Shown in pieces: positions 24,249-32,841 of a DNA stretch of 46,492 bases. This stretch comes from Eisenbergiella tayi. GTDB lineage: Bacteria > Bacillota > Clostridia > Lachnospirales > Lachnospiraceae. The notes under the pieces are model-generated. The model was not told the origin of the DNA and did not search any database. It was given only the letters and a program-made list of their open reading frames with translations. Both the position numbers and the translations under genes were made by a program. Each line of letters begins with the position of its first letter. Within the stretch, counting starts at the first letter, position 1. The stretch covers positions 326,464-372,955 of the forward strand of contig NZ_MPDJ01000004.1 of the NCBI RefSeq assembly GCF_001881565.1, given 5' to 3'.

Positions 24249-25358
24249 TTATTTTAAAACATCTGATTTCACATATCCGGTCTGTCCGTTGAACTTAACC
24301 CTTGTCCAGCCGTCTGCCTGTTTCATGAGTATTTCCAGCTTTTCGCCGGAATAGCATACTCCTATTCTTTCGGCATTTTCATTTGCGCTCTTTCTGACAT
24401 TCACTGTTTCCGACACCGTAAATTCCCCGCTGTTGGGAACATTAACAGATGTGGATGCCGGCTGGGAAGGCGTCTGGGCCGGCTGGGAAGCTTCCGGCTC
24501 CGATTTGCTTTCACTTTCCTGTGCCGCCGCGCTTTCCGTTGGAGCCTCCGTACTTTCCGGACTATTCTCCTTTTCATTCAGCGCTTCACCGACCGCTACC
24601 ATCATATCATTCAGATAGTTTGACAGATATTGAGAAAGCTCCTCATCCCCTGCCAGAATCTCTGCGGATTCGTTCCTGATGCGATCATACAGAGCCGCCA
24701 CATCCTCCTGCGCCGTTACCTCATTGGCATAGGCCGCTTCATCCGGATTGTGCTCCCAGTCCCGGATATAATACCTGCCTTCCTCATTACGGCTTACATA
24801 GAATGGAGTCAGGCCCGGTACCAGAGTATCGAAACCAACGAATTTAACGTCATAGCAGGCATATACCACATAACTGTCCGCATCCAGGCCCGGCTTTGTA
24901 TAGCATACAATATTATTATATGACTCAATATGAGAGCCGTTTTCCTGCATACGGAGCAGTTCCTTGTCCTCCGCATAATCCAGCAGCGTTTTTAACGTAT
25001 CCATATCATCCGACTGCAGCGCCTGATGATACTTTAAAATCAGATCATTGACCTCCGGATATTCATTTTCCAGCAAAGGAGACACCGTGCTCTCCTGCTC
25101 TTCTCCGGTCTGCTCCGGAATGGTTTCCGCCGAAGCCTGCGTTTCGCCCGCATCCTTCTGCGCTTTTCCTCTTCCCATTCCCCAGCCCACCAGAACACCG
25201 GTTCCTGCAACTACTATCAGCAGCACCGCGAGAGCTGCCGACATCGCCTTATTCTTCTTTATCCATCTCACCGCAAGAGTCGGATACATGGCAATTCCAT
25301 GATTGCGGCTTCCTTTTTTCCTTCTATGATTCCCTGACGTTTTTCTATTATTTTCCAT
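24249..25358 (-). CDS. membrane-anchored SH3-domain protein
   Basis: The 369-residue protein has a basic cytoplasmic N terminus (about 1-38), one membrane helix (AALAVLLIVVAGTGVLVGWG) and an extracellular part. The external region includes an NTF2-like or unknown domain (LILKYHQALQSDDMDTLKTL to YYIRDWEHN), then a Ser/Glu/Pro-rich linker. It ends with a bacterial SH3 domain (SETVNVRKSANENAERIGVC, WTRVKFNGQTGYVKSDVLK). Such proteins usually bind cell wall. The promoter is at 25424-25452. No partner gene. Confidence 0.8.
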   Translation of the reverse strand: MENNRKTSGNHRRKKGSRNHGIAMYPTLAVRWIKKNKAMSAALAVLLIVVAGTGVLVGWGMGRGKAQKDAGETQASAETIPEQTGEEQESTVSPLLENEYPEVNDLILKYHQALQSDDMDTLKTLLDYAEDKELLRMQENGSHIESYNNIVCYTKPGLDADSYVVYACYDVKFVGFDTLVPGLTPFYVSRNEEGRYYIRDWEHNPDEAAYANEVTAQEDVAALYDRIRNESAEILAGDEELSQYLSNYLNDMMVAVGEALNEKENSPESTEAPTESAAAQESESKSEPEASQPAQTPSQPASTSVNVPNSGEFTVSETVNVRKSANENAERIGVCYSGEKLEILMKQADGWTRVKFNGQTGYVKSDVLK

Positions 25359-25423
25359 ATCTGTTAATCCTTCGTATGTTCCGGGCTGTCCCCGGGCAGC
25401 AGCAAATTTATCACGTACAGTTA

Positions 25424-25452
25424 ATCATAGCATATGCCGTATTCATTGTCCA
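25424..25452 (-). promoter_or_regulatory. promoter of the SH3 gene
   Basis: On the minus strand TGGACA (25447-25452), a 17-base spacer and TATGAT with a preceding TGC (25424-25429) give a near-consensus extended promoter. Confidence 0.65.
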
Positions 25453-25539
25453 TACAAGGAAAGCTTAAGATATTATGAAGGTTTCTTAATGGTTAAAGTC
25501 CGTTTTTTTCTCCTTTTCCATCCGGTATGCCGTCAAAAA

Positions 25540-26439
25540 TTACAGTCCCGTCTTTTCCGCAATAAATCTGCGCGCCCTGATGGCATATTCCAGCGGATTG
25601 GCCTTCGCAGGATCCTGCTCCGCCTCCACCAGCATATAGCCCTCGTAGCCCGTATCCTCCAGGACTTTGAAAATCGGGTCAAAATCAATACAGCCGTCGC
25701 CGGGTATCGTGAAGGCGCCGAGGCGGACGCCGTCCAGAAAGCTTAACTTCTCCCGTTTTACCTTCTCCACGATTTCAGGACGGATATCCTTTAAGTGTAC
25801 ATGCCGGATTCTGCCCGCATATTTTCGTACCATCTCCAGAGGATCGGCTCCGCAGTAGGTAAAATGTCCCGTATCATATAAAAGGCTGACATACGCCGGA
25901 TCTGTATTTTCCATCATACGTTCCACTTCATCCGGATTCTGCACCACCGTTCCCATATGGTGATGGAAGGTGAGGGAAATTCCGTACTCCTCCTTCGCTA
26001 TTTTCCCGAGTCTGTTCATGCCGCTGCAGAAGATGTCCCATTCTTCATCATTCATCACATATTTATGTCCGAATACAGGTACATCCTGCTGCCCCTGCAC
26101 GCTGTGGCTCTGTTCGGATGCACCGATGATTTTGGCGCCCATTTCCTTTAAAAAAGTGAGCTGCGCACGAAATTCCTTTTCCACCTCTTCAAAGGGTTTG
26201 GTAATCAGATAGCAGGAAAACCACTGGTTGCATATTTCCATTCCCCGCAGCTGCAGCGCCTTTTTCAGCATCTCGGGATCCCGTGGATATTTGTTTCCCA
26301 CCTCCGAACCGGTATAGCCTGCCAGTGCCATTTCACTCACGCACTGTTCAAAGGTATTTTCTTTTCCCAGATCCGGCAGATCATCATTTGTCCACGCGAT
26401 CGGGGCAATCCCCAGCTTTACTTTATTTTTATCAAACAT
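25540..26439 (-). CDS. iolE: myo-inosose-2 dehydratase
   Basis: It dehydrates 2-keto-myo-inositol to 3D-(3,5/4)-trihydroxycyclohexane-1,2-dione, the second step of inositol breakdown. The 299-residue xylose-isomerase-like TIM barrel starts with LGIAPIAWTNDDLPDLG. It holds the metal-site segments GYTGSEVGNKYP, SLTFHHHMGT, YDTGHF and HVHLKDI, ending MLVEAEQDP. It is the last gene of the operon, 33 bases after iolG, with GGAGG before the ATG. No clear terminator follows within 100 bases. Confidence 0.95.
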   Translation of the reverse strand: MFDKNKVKLGIAPIAWTNDDLPDLGKENTFEQCVSEMALAGYTGSEVGNKYPRDPEMLKKALQLRGMEICNQWFSCYLITKPFEEVEKEFRAQLTFLKEMGAKIIGASEQSHSVQGQQDVPVFGHKYVMNDEEWDIFCSGMNRLGKIAKEEYGISLTFHHHMGTVVQNPDEVERMMENTDPAYVSLLYDTGHFTYCGADPLEMVRKYAGRIRHVHLKDIRPEIVEKVKREKLSFLDGVRLGAFTIPGDGCIDFDPIFKVLEDTGYEGYMLVEAEQDPAKANPLEYAIRARRFIAEKTGL

Positions 26440-26472
26440 CTCTTTTCCTCCGGTTGAAAATCATATGCATCA

Positions 26473-27483
26473 TCACATGATTTCTGAGATTTTAACAGGT
26501 CTGTGTTCTTCCCATGATTTTTTTGCCGCCAGTCCCATGAGTACGGGCTTGAGGCCGTCCATAACGCCTAAAGGGGTTTCCGTATCATTGACAATCGCAT
26601 CAATAAAAGCCGCGATTTCCTTGCCATAGGCATCCATGTATCTTTCCAGGAAGAAAAACAGGGGCTTTTCTCCCGTCACGCCGTCCGAATTGCTGATCTG
26701 TACGCTGGACTGGCTGTCGTTGCCGATGGCCGCCATCCCTTCGGAACCAAACACCTCAGCCCGCTGATCGTATCCGTATACCGCTTTTCTGCAGTTGTCA
26801 ATCACCGCAATAGCGCCATTTTCCATCTGAAGTGTGATAACCGCAGTATCCACATCGCCGGCTTCCCCGATTTTGGGATCCACCAGATTGGCGGCCTGCA
26901 CATAAACCTCCTCAGCGTCACATCCCGCCAGGAAACGCGCCATATCAAAATCATGGATCGTCATATCCAGGAACATGCCGCCGGAAACCTTCACATAATC
27001 AATTCCGGGCGGTTCCGGATCACGGGATGTGATTTTGATGATCTCGGGCCTGCCGATCCTGCCTTCTGCTACTGCACGCTGTACCGCTTCGAAATTATGA
27101 TCAAACCTCCGGTTAAAACCAACCTGGTATTTCACTTTCGTTCCTTCCAGCGCGGCTGCCACCTCTTTGATTTTTTCCACATCATGATCGATGGGTTTTT
27201 CACAGAATACATGCTTGCCTGCCCGGATTGCCTCCAGGGAAATGGGGGAGTGTGTATCCGTTGAAGAGCAGATCAGTACCGCATCGATTTCGGGATCGCG
27301 GATGATCTCCTCATAATCTTTCGTTGTATGCTGCACGCCCATTCCTTTGGCCCAGGCCGCAGTCTCTTCATTCATGAACGGATCCGCCACTGTCTTGATG
27401 ACGGCATCCCTGACTCTCGTACTGATACTTGTGATATGTACCTTTCCGATTCTTCCCGCTCCGATAATCCCTACCTTTACCAT
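26473..27483 (-). CDS. iolG: inositol 2-dehydrogenase
   Basis: It oxidises myo-inositol to 2-keto-myo-inositol with NAD+, the entry step of the pathway. The 336-residue Gfo/Idh/MocA protein begins MVKVGIIGAGRIGKVH (Rossmann motif). It has the catalytic FCEKPIDHD (lysine), and GGMFLDMTIHDFDMARFL with the active-site Asp/His. The ATG at 27483 has AAGGAG 9 bases upstream; a longer in-frame start overlaps the previous gene and is not favoured. The start is 4 bases after the alcohol dehydrogenase stop. Confidence 0.94.
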   Translation of the reverse strand: MVKVGIIGAGRIGKVHITSISTRVRDAVIKTVADPFMNEETAAWAKGMGVQHTTKDYEEIIRDPEIDAVLICSSTDTHSPISLEAIRAGKHVFCEKPIDHDVEKIKEVAAALEGTKVKYQVGFNRRFDHNFEAVQRAVAEGRIGRPEIIKITSRDPEPPGIDYVKVSGGMFLDMTIHDFDMARFLAGCDAEEVYVQAANLVDPKIGEAGDVDTAVITLQMENGAIAVIDNCRKAVYGYDQRAEVFGSEGMAAIGNDSQSSVQISNSDGVTGEKPLFFFLERYMDAYGKEIAAFIDAIVNDTETPLGVMDGLKPVLMGLAAKKSWEEHRPVKISEIM

Positions 27484-27487
27484 ATTC

Positions 27488-28648
27488 TTATTCTCCTTCA
27501 TAGATTTTTTTATAAATATCCATCACGGCCTGGCGATCCGGCTGCCGCATCGTATTCTGGGGACTGCCGCTGTCCATGGCATCCTGTGCCATTTTTTCTA
27601 TCTGTGAATAAAAAGCTTCTCTGTCGATTCCGTATTCCTGCAGAGTCGGTATCTCCAGCCCGGTTATCATTTCCTGTACTGCAGCAAGAAACCTGCTGCC
27701 CGCCTCTGCGTCCGGGTCACTCTCCTTTGCCGCGCCAACCGCTCTGCCAAGCTCCGCGAACCTGCTTACCGCGCCTTCCAGCGCAAAGGACAGACACTCT
27801 TTCATGAGCATGGCATTGGACAGCCCGTGAGCCACATGGAAAAGAGCGCCTATCGGGCGGCTCATGCCATGAATGATAGTCACGGACGAATTATTAAATG
27901 CAATTCCCGCTTCCAGGGCCGCCACGGACATCTGGATCCGGGCCTCCTCATTTTTCCCGTCATGATAAACGGCAGGAAGAAATTTAAAAATACGTTTTAC
28001 CGCGGAGAGTGCAAAGGTATCCGACAGCGTCTGGGCCTTCCTGGAGGTATATGCTTCTATTGCGTGGCACAGGGCATCCAGACCGGTTGCCGCGGTGATT
28101 TTGGGAGGCGCGGTCATGGTGAACTGAGGATCGATGACCGCAAGCTTCGGCATCAGAACGGCCCCCTTCAAAAGCATTTTGATATCCTTTTTGGTGTCTG
28201 TTATAATCGTGAACTGGGTCGCTTCGGAGCCCGTACCTGCCGTAGTCGGGATGGCTGCCATGGGCGGCACCGGCACATCAATTATCTTACCCATATAATC
28301 AGAAATGCTTCCGCCATTTTTTACAAGGGACGCAATTGCCTTCATCGAATCAATCGGGCTTCCTCCTCCGAGGGCGACAAGGAAATCACAGCCGTTCTCC
28401 TGATATATCTTAAGTCCATTTTCAATCATGGTGTCTGTCGGCTCTCCCGTGATTTCATCATAAACCACACAGCCAATCCCCTGTCCGGCCAACGCCGCTT
28501 CAAGTCTGGCACAGTTTCCCAGCTGCACCATCACCTTGTCCGTTACCACCAGAGCCTTTTTTCCCATCTCCTTCAAAGCCGCGCCGGCGGCATCCAACGC
28601 TCCTGCACCGGAAATAATGCGGCCCGGCACGATAAATTCTCTCGCCAT
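27488..28648 (-). CDS. iron-containing alcohol dehydrogenase in the iol operon
   Basis: The 386-residue group III alcohol dehydrogenase has the NAD-binding GGGSPIDSMKAIA motif. Its metal-site residues are in TGLDALCHAIEAYTS and IIHGMSRPIGALFHVAHGLSNAMLM (three histidines and an aspartate). The first 12 codons of the longer frame are lysine-rich leader; ATG 28648 follows AAGGAG. Position between iolB and iolG makes inositol metabolism its likely context. Since no methylmalonate-semialdehyde dehydrogenase (iolA) is in the window, it might reduce malonate semialdehyde to 3-hydroxypropionate, or act on another keto-polyol. Substrate is inference only. Confidence 0.85.
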   Translation of the reverse strand: MAREFIVPGRIISGAGALDAAGAALKEMGKKALVVTDKVMVQLGNCARLEAALAGQGIGCVVYDEITGEPTDTMIENGLKIYQENGCDFLVALGGGSPIDSMKAIASLVKNGGSISDYMGKIIDVPVPPMAAIPTTAGTGSEATQFTIITDTKKDIKMLLKGAVLMPKLAVIDPQFTMTAPPKITAATGLDALCHAIEAYTSRKAQTLSDTFALSAVKRIFKFLPAVYHDGKNEEARIQMSVAALEAGIAFNNSSVTIIHGMSRPIGALFHVAHGLSNAMLMKECLSFALEGAVSRFAELGRAVGAAKESDPDAEAGSRFLAAVQEMITGLEIPTLQEYGIDREAFYSQIEKMAQDAMDSGSPQNTMRQPDRQAVMDIYKKIYEGE

Positions 28649-28686
28649 TTTCTTCTCCTTTTTTTTCCATGCGGCATATGTCAAAT

Positions 28687-29466
28687 TTAAGCATCATGCA
28701 GCCAGGTATATTTTTCATCCTCACAGCGATCCGTCTGAAGCCATGGATTTCCCTCCAGATGACGGATCATCCAGCAGGTATACATCTGAAAGCCCGGCGC
28801 CACGGCCTGGGGATGCAGTTCTCCTCCCGGTATGGCGGAAAAACTCCCATCTGTGCTCTTAAACACCTGATCACCCACAAAGCTTGCACCGAACCCTTCC
28901 GGCCGGTCAAACAGAAAATAGTAGGTTTCCGGCTGCGGATGCCTGTGCGGCAGATAACCGGACCAGTTGCCCCTGTCATTGAGCACCTCTCCCAGCACCA
29001 TATTGGACCAGGGTGCGATGTCATGGTCGAAGATCGTATTGACACGCCTTTTAGCCACATCCCCGAATTTACCCACGCAGGAATATTTCCAGGGCGCATC
29101 CTCCGGGCGGTAAAGCACGGCTGCGAATTCTGTTTCGTTTTTAGTACACTGTACGAGGATTTCACTGTCCTCCTCCGCTTTCACGGCGGCTTCGGCTTCC
29201 GTACAGATATGCAGGCACCATGGCCCCTGTGTGAATACATCCTTTCTGGATACCGATGCTTCTTTTCCGTCCCAGCAAAACCGGATTTTTCCCGAAAGAA
29301 GAAGGATTGCCGTTTCCTCTCCTTTTCTCAGGAAGCTTCTCTCTTCCCCCTTTTTCATCCGGTAAACGCGGATATCCATCCTCATTTCGCTGTATTCATT
29401 ATCATAAGTCGTCAGAATCTTTTCCCCGTTCTCATCGAACACAGGATATCCGAATACTTTTCCCAT
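28687..29466 (-). CDS. iolB: 5-deoxy-glucuronate isomerase
   Basis: It converts 5-deoxy-glucuronate to 5-dehydro-2-deoxy-D-gluconate. The 259-residue bicupin has the IolB features: EMRMDIRVYRM near the N terminus, WSGYLPHRHPQPETYYFLF (metal-binding histidines) in the second cupin, and GGELHPQAVAPGFQMYTCWM before the C terminus. GGGAGG precedes the ATG. It lies 17 bases after iolD and 38 bases before the alcohol dehydrogenase start. Confidence 0.95.
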   Translation of the reverse strand: MGKVFGYPVFDENGEKILTTYDNEYSEMRMDIRVYRMKKGEERSFLRKGEETAILLLSGKIRFCWDGKEASVSRKDVFTQGPWCLHICTEAEAAVKAEEDSEILVQCTKNETEFAAVLYRPEDAPWKYSCVGKFGDVAKRRVNTIFDHDIAPWSNMVLGEVLNDRGNWSGYLPHRHPQPETYYFLFDRPEGFGASFVGDQVFKSTDGSFSAIPGGELHPQAVAPGFQMYTCWMIRHLEGNPWLQTDRCEDEKYTWLHDA

Positions 29467-29483
29467 CCTTCTTCCTCCCGTTT

Positions 29484-31415
29484 TTAATAGGCACGCGCTT
29501 CCCTGCGTCCCTGCATGACATCTTCACAGGCCTTCCTGACACTGTCCTTTTCGGAAACCTGCGCTATTCCTACGTTCCACCAGGATTCATAGCCATCCGT
29601 CATAGTCTTGGGAAGCACTTTCAAATCAAACAGACACGCAATGCTCTCCTTTTTAGCGTCAAGGAGGGCTGCCTCCAGTTCTTCCGCCGTTGTGCAGGTA
29701 TAGGTTTTAAGGCCGTACCCCTCTCCGATCTTCGCATAATCCACATAGATTAAATCACCCGTCGGTTTTCTGCCGTCCGTATAGCGGAATTCCGTCGCCA
29801 GGCTTCCGATTCCGTTGTTCATCTCCAGATTGTTGATGCAGCCGAAGCCGCAGTTGTCAAATATCAGGATGTTTACCTTTTTGCGTTCCTGCATGATCGT
29901 CATAATTTCCGAATGCATCATCTGAAAGCTGGAATCCCCTACCACACAATACACCTCGCAATCCGGTTCCGCAAACTTGACGCCAAGGGTTGCCGCCACC
30001 TCATAGCCCATGCAGGAATAACCATATTCCGCATGATAGCCGCCCCTTTTATCCGTCCTCCACATGCGTTGCATGCAGCTGGGAAGGGAACCGCCCGCCG
30101 TAATGACCGTCGCATCCGGCTCCACAAGGCGGTTCAGCACAGCCAGAGCGGCAGTCTGTGTGATGCGCCCTTTTGTCAGTTCCACAAATTCCGGTATCGT
30201 ACGAGGATCCCTTGCGTGAATCAGCGGTTCAAAGGATTCACCGGTATATGTAATCTCTCCCAGACGCTTAAGCTCCGCATCCCAGGCTTCCTTCGCCGCT
30301 TCTATTTCCCCTCTGTAGGCGGATACATACCCGCGTCCGCGCAGCTTTTCCGCCAGAGCCTCCAGTGTCGCTTTCGCATCCCCCACCGCCTTTACGGCAT
30401 CCATCTTATAAGCGTGGAACCGGCAGTTATTAATCGTCAGGAACCGGACATCCTCCCTGCCGAACAGACGCTTGGAGCCGGTCGTGAAATCCGACAGCCT
30501 GGAACCGATCGCCAGAACCACATCGGCATCCTTTGCAATCACATTGGAAGCGAGAGTCCCCGTCACGCCAATTCCTCCCAGACAGTACGGATGGCTGGAT
30601 CGGCAGGCGCTCTTCCCCGCCTGTGTCTCTCCGAAGGGGATTTTAAACTCTTCGCAGAAGCTCTCCACCGCTTCTCCTGCCTGGGAATATTTTACTCCGC
30701 CTCCCACAATAATAAGAGGTTTCTCTGCCCGGGATAAGATCTCCGCCAAATCTTCCAGTTCTTCTTCCACCGCAGCAGGACGGGTAATCCGATGCACACG
30801 CTTCCGGAAAAAGTAGGCCGGATAATCATAGGCCTCCCCTTCCACATCCTGCGGCAGCGCAATACAGCAGGCTCCTGTCTCCGCCGGATCCGTAAGCACC
30901 CTCATTGCGCTGATCAGTGCCGTCATAACCTGCTCCGGCCTTGTGATCCTGTCCCAATATTTACATACCGGTTTAAAAGCATCGTTTGTCGACACCGCAA
31001 GGCTGCCGCTTACCTCCAACTGCTGCAGGACCGGATCCGGCTGTCTGGAAGCGAAGGTATCCGCAGGGAATACAAGCAGCGGGATATTATTGACCGTAGC
31101 CGTGGCACAGGCCGTCACCATATTCGCAGCCCCCGGCCCCACGGAGGACGCACACGCGATGATCCGCTTTCTGTTGCTCTGTTTGGCGAATGCGATTGCC
31201 GCATGGCACATGCCCTGCTCATTTCTTCCCTGCATCACGCGCAGGGAACCGGGATTGGTATCCAGCGCTTCCCCCAGTCCCACCGCAATTCCATGTCCGA
31301 AAATAGTAAAAAAGCCTTCCACAAATTTTGTTTCTTCCTGATCCATCAGCACATACTGCTGATCCAGAAACCTCACGATTGCCTGGGCAACCGTCAATCT
31401 TATTGTTTTTTCCAT
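29484..31415 (-). CDS. iolD: 3D-(3,5/4)-trihydroxycyclohexane-1,2-dione acylhydrolase (decyclizing)
   Basis: It opens the inositol-derived ring with a ThDP cofactor. The 643-residue protein has the ThDP enzyme order: PYR domain with the glutamate region (FTIFGHGIAVGLGEALD), the middle domain (IIVGGGVKYSQAG) and the PP domain with VVGDSSFQMMHSEIMTIM and the distal asparagines (FDNCGFGCINNLEMN). The ATG at 31415 (MEKTIRLTVAQAIV) is chosen because AGGAGA precedes it and the iolC stop is 31 bases upstream. The longer frame would overlap iolC. Confidence 0.95.
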   Translation of the reverse strand: MEKTIRLTVAQAIVRFLDQQYVLMDQEETKFVEGFFTIFGHGIAVGLGEALDTNPGSLRVMQGRNEQGMCHAAIAFAKQSNRKRIIACASSVGPGAANMVTACATATVNNIPLLVFPADTFASRQPDPVLQQLEVSGSLAVSTNDAFKPVCKYWDRITRPEQVMTALISAMRVLTDPAETGACCIALPQDVEGEAYDYPAYFFRKRVHRITRPAAVEEELEDLAEILSRAEKPLIIVGGGVKYSQAGEAVESFCEEFKIPFGETQAGKSACRSSHPYCLGGIGVTGTLASNVIAKDADVVLAIGSRLSDFTTGSKRLFGREDVRFLTINNCRFHAYKMDAVKAVGDAKATLEALAEKLRGRGYVSAYRGEIEAAKEAWDAELKRLGEITYTGESFEPLIHARDPRTIPEFVELTKGRITQTAALAVLNRLVEPDATVITAGGSLPSCMQRMWRTDKRGGYHAEYGYSCMGYEVAATLGVKFAEPDCEVYCVVGDSSFQMMHSEIMTIMQERKKVNILIFDNCGFGCINNLEMNNGIGSLATEFRYTDGRKPTGDLIYVDYAKIGEGYGLKTYTCTTAEELEAALLDAKKESIACLFDLKVLPKTMTDGYESWWNVGIAQVSEKDSVRKACEDVMQGRREARAY

Positions 31416-31446
31416 AGTCTGCTGTCTCCTTTTTGAGGCGTAATTA

Positions 31447-32481
31447 TTACACTCTGGCAATCATTTCTCCGTACAGTTCCTTTTCTTCCCGGATAAATGC
31501 ACGGACCTCCTCCGGTCCCGGCAGAGCGTCGGAACAGTTGTTGCTTCTCACCATCATGGATGCTTCTGCAGAACCAAATTCAAGACAATCGATAAGCTCC
31601 CAGCCCTGATACAGTCCATATAAAAATCCGGAACCATATCCGTCACCGCCGCCAAAGCCTTTCCTGGCTGTTACCGGGAAGGGTTTGACGGAGTATTTCT
31701 CCCCGTCTGCCGTATATGCGGTGGAGCCCTTCATGCCATGCTTGATAACCACAATTTTCGCCCTGCAGCCCTGCCAGTACCTGGCGGACTCTTCGTCTGT
31801 CATGCCGGGACATATCAGCTTTTCCGTCAGGTCAAATTCTTCCCTGGAACCCATAATAATGTCTGCTTCCCTGGCCGCCATAGAATAATAGATGGAGATT
31901 TCGTCGCTGTTTTTCCAGTTATATGCCCGGTAATCAATATCGAAAATGATTCGGGTATTGTTCTTTTTCGCCAGCATCAGCGCCTTGAGCGCAGCCTCAC
32001 GGGACGGGCTTTCGGAAAGGGAGGTGCCCGAAATAAGAATCGCCTTTGCCTGCCGGATATACTCTTCATCAATATCCTCCACAGATAGCTGAAGATCTGC
32101 AATTTTGTTGCGGTACATAAGAATACTGCTCTCCTTCGGCGATAGCATTTCCGTAAAGGTGAGGCCGAGGTTCTCTCCGTTTCTGCAGCGGGTGATGCGG
32201 GATGTATCGATTCCCTGTTCTTCAAAATAATCCACCACAAAATCTCCGAACTGGTCATCGGAAACCCTGGCAAAAAAACCGGCCTTCAGTCCATGTCTTG
32301 TCACACCGACCGCAATATTGGCCGGCGACCCTCCGACAAACATTTCAAACATATGTACCTTCTTCAAAGGCTTGAACTCTTCCTTCACCTGTTCATTGTA
32401 GGCCGGATTAAAATCAATGGCTATCCTGCCCAGAAGAATGATATCAAGCGGTCTTTTCTGATCGAAATCCACATACTTCAT
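31447..32481 (-). CDS. iolC: 5-dehydro-2-deoxygluconokinase
   Basis: It phosphorylates 5-dehydro-2-deoxygluconate before aldolase cleavage. The 344-residue PfkB-family kinase begins ILLGRIAIDFNP. It contains the substrate region EMFVGGSPANIAVGVTRHGL and the ATP/catalytic segment RKGFGGGDGYGSGFLYGL, where a GAGD-type motif is GGGD. The ATG at 32481 follows GGAGAG. It is the first gene of the iol operon, behind the promoter and operator region at 32502-32695. The aldolase iolJ is not in the window. Confidence 0.93.
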   Translation of the reverse strand: MKYVDFDQKRPLDIILLGRIAIDFNPAYNEQVKEEFKPLKKVHMFEMFVGGSPANIAVGVTRHGLKAGFFARVSDDQFGDFVVDYFEEQGIDTSRITRCRNGENLGLTFTEMLSPKESSILMYRNKIADLQLSVEDIDEEYIRQAKAILISGTSLSESPSREAALKALMLAKKNNTRIIFDIDYRAYNWKNSDEISIYYSMAAREADIIMGSREEFDLTEKLICPGMTDEESARYWQGCRAKIVVIKHGMKGSTAYTADGEKYSVKPFPVTARKGFGGGDGYGSGFLYGLYQGWELIDCLEFGSAEASMMVRSNNCSDALPGPEEVRAFIREEKELYGEMIARV

Positions 32482-32841
32482 TCTATGCTCTCCTCTCACG
32501 GTTTGCGTGCTTTCATGTGTCTGTGTGTGCTTTTTTCTTTCCCGATTATATTCTTATAGTATCACACGCATTATGTGTCTGCAATATTGTTTGTATTCTT
32601 TCCTGATTTTCCATGTTTCTCACAAATATTCGGGATTTATTTTGTCAATATTTACATATTAGCTTTGCGTGCCTTTACGTAAAATAGCACGCAAAATAAA
32701 AAACTGCTTCACTCATATTACCCCAATTTATACCTCGGTCTGTTTTTTAATAATTTAAAAAAGCTCTGAGTAATTATCAATCATGGCAATCCATGATTCA
32801 TAGCTGCTCAGAGCATCGGCTCCCTTCGAGGGTCATATCAA
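32482..32841. promoter_or_regulatory. iol operon control region
   Basis: This 360-base gap holds a candidate minus-strand promoter (TTGCAG, 17 bases, TACTAT at about 32554-32582), operator-like TTTGCGTGC repeats and the regulator's terminator. The repeats occur at 32502-32510 and as an inverted pair at 32664-32672 and 32687-32695. A perfect 10-base palindrome TTTACGTAAA (32674-32683) sits between the inverted pair. This is the expected site for a LacI-family regulator. Confidence 0.6.
32763..32814 (-). terminator. terminator of the LacI-family regulator gene
   Basis: On the minus strand GCTCTGAG/CTCAGAGC enclose an inner AATCATGG/CCATGATT stem, followed by a T-rich run. It separates regulator and iol transcripts. 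Confidence 0.85.
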
